Positions 15,061 to 21,790 of a DNA stretch of 29,993 bases are shown one piece after another; the stretch's first letter is position 1; the number at the start of each line of letters is the position of its first letter. Both the position numbers and the translations under genes were made by a program. The stretch is taken from positions 1 to 29,993 of the forward strand of contig DAOUBT010000045.1 in assembly GCA_034432595.1 (NCBI GenBank), in the 5' to 3' direction. Source of the DNA: DAOTZR01 sp034432595. GTDB lineage: Bacteria > Chloroflexota > Anaerolineae > B4-G1 > SLSP01. The notes under the pieces were generated by a model, which saw only the letters and a list, made by a program, of their open reading frames with translations, ran no database searches and was not told the origin of the DNA.

Positions 15061-16128
15061 GTGAAAGTTATGACCGTGGTCGGTGCGCGTCCGCAGTTCA
15101 TCAAGGCGTCGCCGGTGAGCCGGGAGTTACGTAAGGCCCACACCGAAATTCTTGTTCATACCGGGCAGCATTATGATGATGCCATGTCCGCCGTCTTTTT
15201 CCGCGAGTTGGATATCCCCGAACCGGATTACAACCTCGGCGTTGGTTCAGGCTCCCACGGCGAGCAGACCGGAGAGATGCTTAAACGCATTGAGGCGGTA
15301 TTGGTGGAAGAACATCCAGATTGGGTGCTGGTTTACGGTGATACCAATTCTACGCTGGCTGGAGCATTAGCCGCAGCCAAGCTCCATATTCCCGTGGCTC
15401 ATGTCGAAGCCGGGCTGCGCAGTTTTAATCGTCGCATGCCGGAAGAGATCAACCGCGTGTTGACAGATCATCTCTCAACGCTGCTATTTTGCCCTACCCC
15501 TACCGCGGTGGAAAATTTACGGCGGGAGGGCATCACGCAGGGTGTTCACGCTGTGGGTGACGTGATGCAGGAGGCACTGTTGTGGGCCGCCGAACGTGCG
15601 CGTAAGCAAAGCACCATTCTGGAGCGTTTGGGGGTGCAGGAAAAAGGCTATCTTCTGGTGACTGTCCATCGTGCCGAAAACACAGACGATCCGGCGCGCC
15701 TGGAGGCTATCCTGGAGGCTTTTGCGCAAATCGCCGAGCCCATAGTTTTCCCGATCCACCCGCGTACACAAGCGCGCGTCGAGATGTTCAATCTCAAATC
15801 CAGGCTTGAACGGATAGCGCATCTCCAGGTGATACCTCCCGTAGGCTACCTGGACATGGTGCGTTTGGAACAGGCTGCACGTACTATTCTCACGGATTCC
15901 GGCGGTATCCAGAAAGAGGCTTACTGGTTGGGCGTGCCCTGCATTACCTTGCGCGAAGAGACGGAATGGATCGAGACGGTAGAAGCGGGGGCTAATGTGC
16001 TGGTGGGGACGAATACGGCAAGGATTGTGGAGGCGGTGAGAGAGGGCCCGGCAGTTAAAAATAAAAGAGTGCAGAGCATACCAAAAACATCTGAAATGAT
16101 TGTGATAAGATTAGGTGTTTCTCTATGA
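15061..16128 (+). CDS. wbpI: Non-hydrolysing UDP-sugar 2-epimerase (WecB/WbpI type)
   Basis: A 355-residue GT-B-fold epimerase starting at GTG 15061. Family marks are VVGARPQFIKASPVSREL near the start, HTGQHYD, VYGDTNSTLAGALAA, HVEAGLRSFNRRMPEEINR, VTVHRAEN (about 200-207) and DSGGIQKEAYWLGVP (279-293). WecB makes UDP-ManNAc from UDP-GlcNAc; WbpI makes UDP-ManNAc3NAcA from UDP-GlcNAc3NAcA. The four upstream pathway genes favour the WbpI role, but the sequence alone does not settle it. The last 30 or so residues (from VKNKRVQSIPKT) are atypical and their codons are much richer in A and T, matching the following wzx rather than the rest of this gene. Stop overlaps wzx by ATGA. Confidence 0.88.
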   Translation: MKVMTVVGARPQFIKASPVSRELRKAHTEILVHTGQHYDDAMSAVFFRELDIPEPDYNLGVGSGSHGEQTGEMLKRIEAVLVEEHPDWVLVYGDTNSTLAGALAAAKLHIPVAHVEAGLRSFNRRMPEEINRVLTDHLSTLLFCPTPTAVENLRREGITQGVHAVGDVMQEALLWAAERARKQSTILERLGVQEKGYLLVTVHRAENTDDPARLEAILEAFAQIAEPIVFPIHPRTQARVEMFNLKSRLERIAHLQVIPPVGYLDMVRLEQAARTILTDSGGIQKEAYWLGVPCITLREETEWIETVEAGANVLVGTNTARIVEAVREGPAVKNKRVQSIPKTSEMIVIRLGVSL

Positions 16129-17612
16129 GTGATCATGGGGTAGAGACTTTGGCTTCGGAGAGCCTTCCAGAAAAGTCCGTAACGGTTCTGCCTCGACACA
16201 GTGGTTTCTTTTTTGACGTCTTAAAACTCGTATCTGGGACGACGATAGCCCAGGTGCTTGGTGTGTTGGTCTCCCCTATTCTAACGCGCCTGTTTGCTCC
16301 CGATGCTTTTGGTGTGCTCGCTCTTTTCACTTCCATAACCTTGATTTTTACAGTTATTGCTTGTTTGCGTTATGAGTTGGCGATTATGCTCCCGCAGGAA
16401 GATGAAGAAGCTGCTAATCTTCTTGCTTTGAGTGTCTTGTTGGCTGTCGGGGTTTCCATTGTAATCACTTTGTTAATGAGGGCCGGAGGAAAGGCGCTGC
16501 TTAGTTTTTTGAAGGCCGAGTCGCTTTTCCCTTATCTGGGGTGGGTTTCCCTTTCTGTTTTTGTGACCGGAATTTTTATGGCTCAGAATTATTGGAACTC
16601 GCGCACTCGTCATTTCGGTAGGCTTTCGATTGCGCGAGTGATCAGTTCAGTTGGTACCATTGGAGTTAATCTTGTAGCTGGTCTGACAGGTTTTAACCAT
16701 GGGGGTGGCTTGATTGGTGGAACTGTGGCTGGTCAGGCACTTGCAGCCATAACATTGGGTGGACAGATTTGGCGCGATGATAGGGAGATTTTTGCACGAG
16801 CGATCCGATGGCCCGTGATTCGGCAGATGGTGATACGCTATCGTCGTTTCCCTTTATATAGTACCTGGGCAGCTCTTTTAAATGTGATTTCGTGGCAGCT
16901 CCCCATTTTTATGTTGTCTTATTTTTTTTCCACAACTGTGGTAGGATATTATTCACTGGGATTTCGTATTCTACAACTTCCGATGAGTCTGATAGGGGCA
17001 TCTATTGCACAAGTTTTTTTTCAACGTGCCTCTGAAGCTAAAATTTTGGGAAATCTAGCTGAGGTTGTTGAAAATACTTTTCGGTGGTTGGTACGAATAG
17101 GTCTGTTCCCCATGCTCATGCTTGGGATTATGGGACGAGATATTTATACCGTGGTTTTTGGTGAAACCTGGGCTGAAGCTGGCGTTTATACACAAATTCT
17201 GAGTTTGTGGGCTTTTTTCTGGTTTATAGCTTCTCCTATGAGTACCTTGTTCAGTGTCTTGGAAAAACAAGACTTTGACTTGAAGATCAACCTGGTATTA
17301 CTCGTTGGACGTTTTTTGACTTTAGGTATTGGTGGAATGATGCATAATGCCAGACTGGCCTTGGCTTTATTTGCGGCTCTGGGGGTATTCGTTTACGGCT
17401 ATTGGTCGTTTGCTGGACTCCGGGTAGCTGGAATTAAATCGGCCAGGATTGGGCTAATTTATTTTGAAAGCATTAAAGCCTTTGCTTTTTACGTCATGGT
17501 AATGGCAGGGATGTATATTTTATCTTTGCCATTTATGATTAAAGCGGCCTGGTTGTTTGTTTCTTTAGTGGCGTATGGTTTTAAGTACTCGATATTTGCC
17601 AAAACGACGTAA
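16125..17612 (+). CDS. wzx: Wzx-type oligosaccharide flippase, 3' end cut by IS66
   Basis: A 495-residue multi-spanning protein with about 12-14 helices, of the polysaccharide-transporter (PST/MOP) family. Typical are FFFDVLKLVSGTTIAQVLGVLVSPILTRLF near the start and the conserved region around YYSLGFRILQLPMSLIGASIAQVFFQRASEA. It would flip lipid-linked repeat units across the inner membrane. Its codons are clearly more A/T-rich than those of the genes to the left, suggesting separate origin. Its TAA stop at 17610-17612 is part of the GTAA tip of the IS66 element, so the original C-terminus is lost. The length is near normal, so probably only a few residues are missing and the protein may still work. 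Confidence 0.88.
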   Translation: MSDHGVETLASESLPEKSVTVLPRHSGFFFDVLKLVSGTTIAQVLGVLVSPILTRLFAPDAFGVLALFTSITLIFTVIACLRYELAIMLPQEDEEAANLLALSVLLAVGVSIVITLLMRAGGKALLSFLKAESLFPYLGWVSLSVFVTGIFMAQNYWNSRTRHFGRLSIARVISSVGTIGVNLVAGLTGFNHGGGLIGGTVAGQALAAITLGGQIWRDDREIFARAIRWPVIRQMVIRYRRFPLYSTWAALLNVISWQLPIFMLSYFFSTTVVGYYSLGFRILQLPMSLIGASIAQVFFQRASEAKILGNLAEVVENTFRWLVRIGLFPMLMLGIMGRDIYTVVFGETWAEAGVYTQILSLWAFFWFIASPMSTLFSVLEKQDFDLKINLVLLVGRFLTLGIGGMMHNARLALALFAALGVFVYGYWSFAGLRVAGIKSARIGLIYFESIKAFAFYVMVMAGMYILSLPFMIKAAWLFVSLVAYGFKYSIFAKTT

Positions 17613-17622
17613 CTGCCTACCC
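17609..17622 (+). repeat. IS66 left terminal inverted repeat
   Basis: GTAACTGCCTACCC. Its bases 2-4 serve as the wzx stop codon. Confidence 0.85.
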
Positions 17623-17637
17623 ATTTTTCAGAGAATG

Positions 17638-17646
17638 TGCTAAACT
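17638..17646 (+). promoter_or_regulatory. Transposase promoter, extended -10
   Basis: TGCTAAACT fits an extended -10 element six bases upstream of the transposase ATG at 17653. The message would be leaderless or nearly so; no ribosome site is visible. Confidence 0.45.
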
Positions 17647-17652
17647 ATCGCC

Positions 17653-19107
17653 ATGGTCAAGCAACTGTCGGAAATAGATGCCCTGCTCAAGCAGTTGGCT
17701 TCTCTGGAAGCCGAAGTCGCCTGTCTTCAGGCGGACATTGCGCACTTGCGAATCGAGAATGCCCGCCTGCAGACGGAGAACGCCCGTTTGCAGGCCGAAA
17801 ATGCCGAGTTGCGGCGGCGCCTGGGGCTGAACAGCGGGAATAGCCACAAGCCGCCGAGCAGCGATGGATATCGGAAGAAGCGGGTGCAGCCGGCGCTGCC
17901 CAAGGGGGAGAAACGAGCGTCGGGCGGGCAGCCGGGGCACAAGGGCAGAACACTGCGGCAGGTTGAGAAGCCCGACCGGGTGCGCGTGCATCTGCCAGAG
18001 CATTGTGCGGTTTGTGGGCGGGAGATTGCAGCGGAAGAGCCGCATGAGGTGGTAAGCCGACGACAGGTGTTTGACGTACCAGAGCCCAAGTTGGAAGTGA
18101 CCGAGCATCGGCTGGGGCAGATCGAATGCTGCGGGCAAAAGCAGCAGGGGGAATATCCTGGAGATGTTCGCAGCAATGTCCAATACGGGCCTGGCGTGCA
18201 GGCATTGGTGGTCAAGCTCTCGGTTGATCACAAGATGCCGTTGGAGCAAATCGGCTGCCTGTTCAGCGACTTGTACGGGTACGAATTGAACAGCGAAACG
18301 GTGGAGAGGGCGCTGGAAGAGGGGTACGAATTGGCGGCGCCACTGGAAGCAGAGACGAAGGAGCAGTTGACGCAGGCCGAAGTTGACCATTTCGACGAGA
18401 CCGGCTTGCGGGTTAGAGGGAGATTGCAGTGGCTGCACACGGCGAGCAACGCCCTGTACACGCATCTGTTTGTGCATGAGAAGCGTGGCGAAGAGGCATT
18501 GCGCAGCGAGTCTTCGATTTTGCCCGAGTTCACGGGTTGGGCGATTCACGACCACATGGCGGCGTACTACAAGTTCACGCAGGCGAAACACGGAGCATGC
18601 AACGCGCACATCCTGCGCGAACTGTGTGGCCTGATGGAAGATGGTTCGGCGTGGGCCAGCGCGATGCACGCCTTTCTGTTGGAGCTCTACCGTCAGGCTC
18701 TCCCCTTGCAAGGGAAAGCTGCTCGACGAGCCCAGCAACAGTATCGCCAGATCCTGAGCCAGGCGGAACTGGAAGAACCGCCGCCCGAACCCAAGGTGGG
18801 CAGAGGCCGCCCGAAGAGCACGCCGGGACGCAATCTGCTTCGTCGTATGACGGAGCACGAGGACGCGATTCTGGCCTTTGCGTTGGTGGAGGGCGTGCCG
18901 TTCACCAACAACCAGGCCGAACGAGACTTGCGCCCGGCCAAAGTCAAGCAGAAAGTGAGCGGTTGCTTTCGCACCGACCATGGGGCAAGGGTGTATGCCC
19001 GCTTGCAAGCGGTGATCTCCACCTGCCGCAAGCAGGATCGCAATGTCTTTGTGACGCTGCGCAACCTCTTCGCCCATCAGCCTGTCTCCCTAATCGCAGG
19101 AGGGTAG
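17653..19107 (+). CDS. tnpC: IS66 family transposase TnpC
   Basis: A 484-residue, apparently intact DDE transposase. Residues 5-55 form a leucine-zipper-like coiled coil (LRIENARLQTENARLQAENAEL). NSGNSHKPPSSDG (60-72) and GGQPGHKGRTL (91-101) are IS66 hallmarks. A zinc-finger-like CAVC ... ECC region follows (118-160). The catalytic acids are D248 in DHFDETGLR, D300 in AIHDHMAAY and E423 in NNQAERDLRPAKVKQKVSG. The C-terminus fits the IS66 C-terminal domain (TCRKQDRNVFVTL). The long open frame on the opposite strand (17617-19077) is a shadow caused by GC-rich codons. With intact residues and ends, the element could still be mobile. Confidence 0.95.
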   Translation: MVKQLSEIDALLKQLASLEAEVACLQADIAHLRIENARLQTENARLQAENAELRRRLGLNSGNSHKPPSSDGYRKKRVQPALPKGEKRASGGQPGHKGRTLRQVEKPDRVRVHLPEHCAVCGREIAAEEPHEVVSRRQVFDVPEPKLEVTEHRLGQIECCGQKQQGEYPGDVRSNVQYGPGVQALVVKLSVDHKMPLEQIGCLFSDLYGYELNSETVERALEEGYELAAPLEAETKEQLTQAEVDHFDETGLRVRGRLQWLHTASNALYTHLFVHEKRGEEALRSESSILPEFTGWAIHDHMAAYYKFTQAKHGACNAHILRELCGLMEDGSAWASAMHAFLLELYRQALPLQGKAARRAQQQYRQILSQAELEEPPPEPKVGRGRPKSTPGRNLLRRMTEHEDAILAFALVEGVPFTNNQAERDLRPAKVKQKVSGCFRTDHGARVYARLQAVISTCRKQDRNVFVTLRNLFAHQPVSLIAGG

Positions 19108-19115
19108 GTAGTTAC
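19102..19115 (+). repeat. IS66 right terminal inverted repeat
   Basis: GGGTAGGTAGTTAC, the reverse complement of the left end with one mismatch. It starts six bases before the end of the transposase stop codon region. Confidence 0.85.
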
Positions 19116-19157
19116 TCCTACAGGCTGTTGTGGTTCCATCAGTTCAGGGAGGTTGAG

Positions 19158-19595
19158 ATGGCGGGTGAAAAACAGGCTTTGCAAGAGCAAAAGGCTTTGG
19201 TGCCGGTGCATGTCGGCGATGAACGGCTGAATTTCTTGCAGCAGTTCTTCTACGATGTGGAGCTGGCGTGGCGCTTGTTCTGGGATAAGCGCGTTTCGTT
19301 TCTTTACAAGTTGATTCCCCTGGCATGGCTGGCTTACATGATTTCGCCGTTGGATCTTTCCCCGGATATAGCGCCGGTTATCGGACAACTGGACGATATT
19401 AGCCTGTTCGTGCTGGCGGTCAAGCTTTTCATCTCCCTTGCGCCGCGCAACGTGGTGGATGAGTACTTGCAGCGCATGGGGCTGCTGCGCCCGGCTCAAG
19501 AGCAGGAGGACATTATCCTGGAGGGCGAGGTGCGCGAAATCACGCCGCAAGCGCCGGAAGCGGAGGACGAAAGCGAAGCTGACCGGAATCCCTAA
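19158..19595 (+). CDS. DUF1232 (YkvA-like) membrane protein
   Basis: A 145-residue protein. The ATG at 19158 has GGGAGG at 19147-19152. The DUF1232 core is about residues 48-88: VSFLYKLIPLAWLAYMISPLDLSPD followed by GQLDDISLFVLAVKLF, with two hydrophobic helices flanking the conserved SPLDLxPD turn. A charged tail rich in glutamate ends the protein. YkvA-like proteins are small membrane proteins of unknown role. The gene begins only 42 bases after the IS66 end; no promoter is seen in that gap, so its original upstream region was probably displaced and transcription may now come from the IS. Confidence 0.85.
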   Translation: MAGEKQALQEQKALVPVHVGDERLNFLQQFFYDVELAWRLFWDKRVSFLYKLIPLAWLAYMISPLDLSPDIAPVIGQLDDISLFVLAVKLFISLAPRNVVDEYLQRMGLLRPAQEQEDIILEGEVREITPQAPEAEDESEADRNP

Positions 19596-19634
19596 ACCGG
19601 GACATAGGGTGGGTTGCGCGAGACAGGTTCAGGT

Positions 19635-19658
19635 GGGTAACCTTTACCCTGCATTTTT
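19635..19658 (+). terminator. Weak candidate terminator after the DUF1232 gene
   Basis: A short stem, GGGTAA (19635-19640) and TTACCC (19644-19649), is followed by five Ts at 19654-19658. The stem is only six bases. A further small inverted repeat, TGATG T CATCA (19670-19680), lies between it and the ftcD ribosome site. Confidence 0.3.
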
Positions 19659-19699
19659 GCGCGGGGGCATGATGTCATCACATGAGGAGGAGGTCAACT

Positions 19700-21217
19700 T
19701 TGAAGCCGTTAGTCGAATCTGTTCCCAATTTTAGTGAAGGGCGACGCGCTGAGGTCATTGAGGCCATCGTGGCCGAGATGCGCGCTGTGCCGGGCGTGAA
19801 GGTGCTGGATGTCGAATCCGATCCCGACCACAACCGTTCGGTGGTCACCATCGTGGGCGCGCCAGCGGCGGTGCTGGAAGCGGATTTCCGCGCCATAGCC
19901 AAAGCGCAGGCGCTGATTGATATGGACGCGCATCGCGGCGCGCACCCGCGCATCGGGGCGACGGATGTGGTGCCCTTCGTTCCCATCAGTGGCGTGACGA
20001 TGGAGGAATGCGTGGAGTTGGCGCGCAGCCTGGGCAAGCGCGTGGGCGATGAACTCGGCATCCCGGTCTACCTTTACGAGGCCGCGGCGACCCGTCCCGA
20101 CCGCGTTAATCTGGAGAACATCCGCCGGGGCCAATATGAGGGTTTGAAGCAGGAAATTGAGACGAATCCCGACCGCGTGCCGGACTTTGGTCCGGCGAAG
20201 CTCGGCAAGGCGGGCGCGACGGTCATCGGCGCCCGTCCCTTCCTGGTGGCTTTTAACGCTTATCTCAACACGGCTGATGTGGACAAGGCCAACAAGATTG
20301 CGCGTGCGCTGCGTCACTCCAACGGCGGCTTCCGTTACGTCAAGGCGATGGGGGTGCTGGTGGCGGGGCAGGCGCAGGTCTCCATCAACATGACCGATTT
20401 TACGCAGACGCCGCTGTATCGCGTGTTGGAGACGCTGCGGCGCGAGGCGGCGCGCTACGGTTTGAGCGTCACCCACACGGAAATTGTGGGCCTGGTGCCG
20501 GAAGCGGCCCTCATCGAGGCGGCGCAGTGGTACATGCAGCTCGACCTGTTCAGCCCCGATCAAATCCTGGAGCACAAGCTCTACAGTCTGGACGAGAGCG
20601 CGCCCTCAGGCTTTGTGGAAGCGGTGGCGTCGGATAGCCCGGCGCCGGGCGGCGGCGCGGTGGCGGCGCTGGCCGGCGCGCTTGCCGCGGCCCTGGCTGT
20701 GATGGTGGCGCGGCTCACGGTGGGCAAGCGCAAGTACGCCGATGTGAGCGAGGAAATGGCGCAGCTCGTTGTGTTGGGGGAGCAGCTCCGTACTTCCCTG
20801 CTGGCGCGCATGGAGGAGGACACGCAGGCCTTCAACAAAGTGATGGCGGCCTACAAGCTGCCAAAGGCCACGCCGGAAGAGCAGGCCGCACGGCAAGCCG
20901 CGGTGCAGGAAGCGCTCGTCGCCGCCTCTCAGGTGCCGCTGCGCACGGCGCAGGATGCGCTTTCCGCGCTGGAGCTGGCCCTCATCGTGGCGCGTAAGGG
21001 CAACACCAACGCCATCAGCGATGCGGGCACGGCGGCGTGGATGGCGATGGCGGCCATTCAAGGCGCGGTGATGAATGTGCGCATCAATGCCGGCTCGGTG
21101 GAGGATGTGGCGCAGAGGCAAAGCTGGCTTGGCGAATGTCAGCGCATCCTCACGCGCGCCGAGTCGCTGTTGGCGCAGGTGCGCGAAGCCGTCGAGCAAC
21201 GCGGCGGATTGGCGTAA
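19700..21217 (+). CDS. ftcD: Bifunctional glutamate formimidoyltransferase / formimidoyl-THF cyclodeaminase
   Basis: A 505-residue fused enzyme of histidine breakdown and folate one-carbon supply. I start it at TTG 19700 (KPLVESVPNFSEGRR), which has AGGAGGAGG at 19685-19693; an in-frame ATG at 19682 would put that site inside the gene. The transferase half (about 1-300) carries VPNFSEG, DHNRSVVT and MDAHRGAHPRIGATDVVPF with the catalytic histidine H82. The cyclodeaminase half (about 305-500) has SPAPGGGAVAALAGALAAAL and GNTNAISDAGTAAWMA. It moves the formimino group from formimino-glutamate to tetrahydrofolate and releases ammonia. No other hut gene is present, so the link to histidine use is by family only. 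A strong terminator follows. Confidence 0.95.
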   Translation: MKPLVESVPNFSEGRRAEVIEAIVAEMRAVPGVKVLDVESDPDHNRSVVTIVGAPAAVLEADFRAIAKAQALIDMDAHRGAHPRIGATDVVPFVPISGVTMEECVELARSLGKRVGDELGIPVYLYEAAATRPDRVNLENIRRGQYEGLKQEIETNPDRVPDFGPAKLGKAGATVIGARPFLVAFNAYLNTADVDKANKIARALRHSNGGFRYVKAMGVLVAGQAQVSINMTDFTQTPLYRVLETLRREAARYGLSVTHTEIVGLVPEAALIEAAQWYMQLDLFSPDQILEHKLYSLDESAPSGFVEAVASDSPAPGGGAVAALAGALAAALAVMVARLTVGKRKYADVSEEMAQLVVLGEQLRTSLLARMEEDTQAFNKVMAAYKLPKATPEEQAARQAAVQEALVAASQVPLRTAQDALSALELALIVARKGNTNAISDAGTAAWMAMAAIQGAVMNVRINAGSVEDVAQRQSWLGECQRILTRAESLLAQVREAVEQRGGLA

Positions 21218-21223
21218 TGGAGG

Positions 21224-21258
21224 GCGGGGGCCTGCCGGAAAGCAGGCCCCCGCGTTTT
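21224..21258 (+). terminator. Rho-independent terminator of ftcD
   Basis: A perfect 12-base stem, GCGGGGGCCTGC (21224-21235) and GCAGGCCCCCGC (21242-21253), with a six-base loop, followed by GTTTT. Confidence 0.92.
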
Positions 21259-21295
21259 ATGGGCGGCGGTTGCTGTGTTGACCCATGGGGGAATT

Positions 21296-21325
21296 AAAAA
21301 AGCCGGAGGATGCTCTCCCCCGGCT
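21296..21325 (-). terminator. Rho-independent terminator of tRNA-Val
   Basis: On the minus strand a ten-base stem (one G-T pair) formed by 21325-21316 and 21310-21301 with a five-base loop is followed by six Ts (21301-21296). It lies directly after the tRNA 3' end. Confidence 0.88.
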
Positions 21326-21326
21326 C

Positions 21327-21403
21327 TGGTGGGCGGTATAGGACTTGAACCTATGGCCTCCGCGATGTCAACGCGGCGCTCTGGCCACCTGAGCTAACCG
21401 CCC
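21327..21403 (-). tRNA. tRNA-Val (GAC anticodon)
   Basis: A standard 77-base cloverleaf read on the minus strand. The acceptor stem is GGGCGGT (21403-21397) with ACCGCCC. The anticodon stem-loop is CCGCG-TTGACAT-CGCGG with anticodon GAC. The T arm is ATAGG-TTCAAGT-CCTAT. Discriminator A is followed by an encoded CCA (21329-21327). It has its own promoter and terminator and is not in an operon with protein genes. Confidence 0.96.
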
Positions 21404-21414
21404 ACGCGAGCGAG

Positions 21415-21442
21415 ATTATAGCACAGACGCAGATTTTGGCAA
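21415..21442 (-). promoter_or_regulatory. tRNA-Val promoter
   Basis: On the minus strand TTGCCA (21442-21437) and TATAAT (21420-21415) are separated by 16 bases; the tRNA begins 12 bases after the -10 box. Confidence 0.85.
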
Positions 21443-21460
21443 ACCGGGCTGGTTGGGGGG

Positions 21461-21589
21461 TGGGCGACGGCAGGGTGGGGGGGCGACGGCAGGGTGGGGG
21501 TGGGCACGGCATGGGTGGGATGGGCGACGGCATGGGTGGGGTGGGCGACGGCATGGGTGGGGTGGGCGACGGCAGGGTGGGCGACGGCA
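21461..21589 (+). repeat. Tandem 19-21-base GCGACGGCA repeat array
   Basis: The nonamer GCGACGGCA occurs at 21464, 21483, 21504 (one base short), 21524, 21545, 21566 and 21581, giving steps of 19, 21, 20, 21, 21 and 15 bases. Each is flanked by GGGTGGG-type runs, so the plus strand is strongly G-rich and could form G-quadruplexes. It lies directly upstream of the tRNA-Val promoter. Open frames across it are low-complexity by-products of the 21-base period. Confidence 0.85.
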
Positions 21590-21605
21590 TTGCCGTCGCC
21601 CACCC
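21575..21605 (+). repeat. Perfect GC-rich palindrome (GTGGGCGA family)
   Basis: Fifteen-base perfect arms, GGGTGGGCGACGGCA (21575-21589) and TGCCGTCGCCCACCC (21591-21605), around a single T. It marks the right edge of the tandem array and belongs to the same family as the palindrome at 8915-8945. Confidence 0.88.
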
Positions 21606-21754
21606 CCCTTGTCTTTGCTCACCCATGGGGGGGTGTCTGCCCACGTGTGTATCACTATCGCCCACCCCCTTGTCTTTGCTCACCCATGGAGGGTGTCCGC
21701 CCACGTGTGTATCGCTATCGCCCACCCATCCATCTCACCCATGGGTGGCCCACC
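21596..21754 (+). repeat. Two 60-62-base direct repeats plus a partial third
   Basis: Copy one is 21596-21657 and copy two 21658-21717; they differ by a two-base length change and a few substitutions. A third, decayed start follows from 21718 and keeps TCGCCCACCC and CACCCATGG. Each unit carries CTTTGCTCACCCATGG and CCCACGTGTGTATC, with short palindromes inside. Together with the upstream array the whole gap 21443-21790 is repeat-derived and I see no gene in it. Confidence 0.85.
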
Positions 21755-21790
21755 TCCTGCCCTCACTAAAATAGAAGCTCCCGCGATGCG

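Larger units (their letters stand above)
17609..19115 (+). mobile_element. IS66-family insertion sequence (single-ORF type)
   Basis: A 1507-base element bounded by 14-base terminal inverted repeats that match at 13 positions and begin with GTAA, as is usual in IS66. It carries one gene, the TnpC transposase, with no tnpA or tnpB, like the ISBst12-type subgroup. The flanking octamers (AAAACGAC at 17601-17608 and TCCTACAG at 19116-19123) differ, so the 8-base target duplication expected for this family is missing. Confidence 0.88.

Noticed and set aside
17617..19077. 486-residue open frame antisense to the transposase
   Set aside because: It is the shadow of GC-rich codons of a clearly recognised IS66 transposase and shows no family motifs of its own.
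19682..19699. ATG 19682 as start of ftcD
   Set aside because: The AGGAGGAGG ribosome site would lie inside the gene, and the family begins with KxLVExVPNFSEG, matching TTG 19700.
21327..21403. tRNA-Val as an integration site for a mobile element
   Set aside because: No integrase gene and no repeated tRNA 3' end were seen nearby; the adjacent repeats are upstream of the tRNA, not at its 3' end.
21461..21720. CRISPR array
   Set aside because: The units are directly tandem with no unique spacers of constant length, contain low-complexity G-rich runs, and no cas genes are near.
21351..21725. Minus-strand open frame of about 124 residues (and similar frames) across the repeat block
   Set aside because: Composition is a by-product of the 21-base and 60-base repeats; it runs through the tRNA gene and promoter, and there is no ribosome site.
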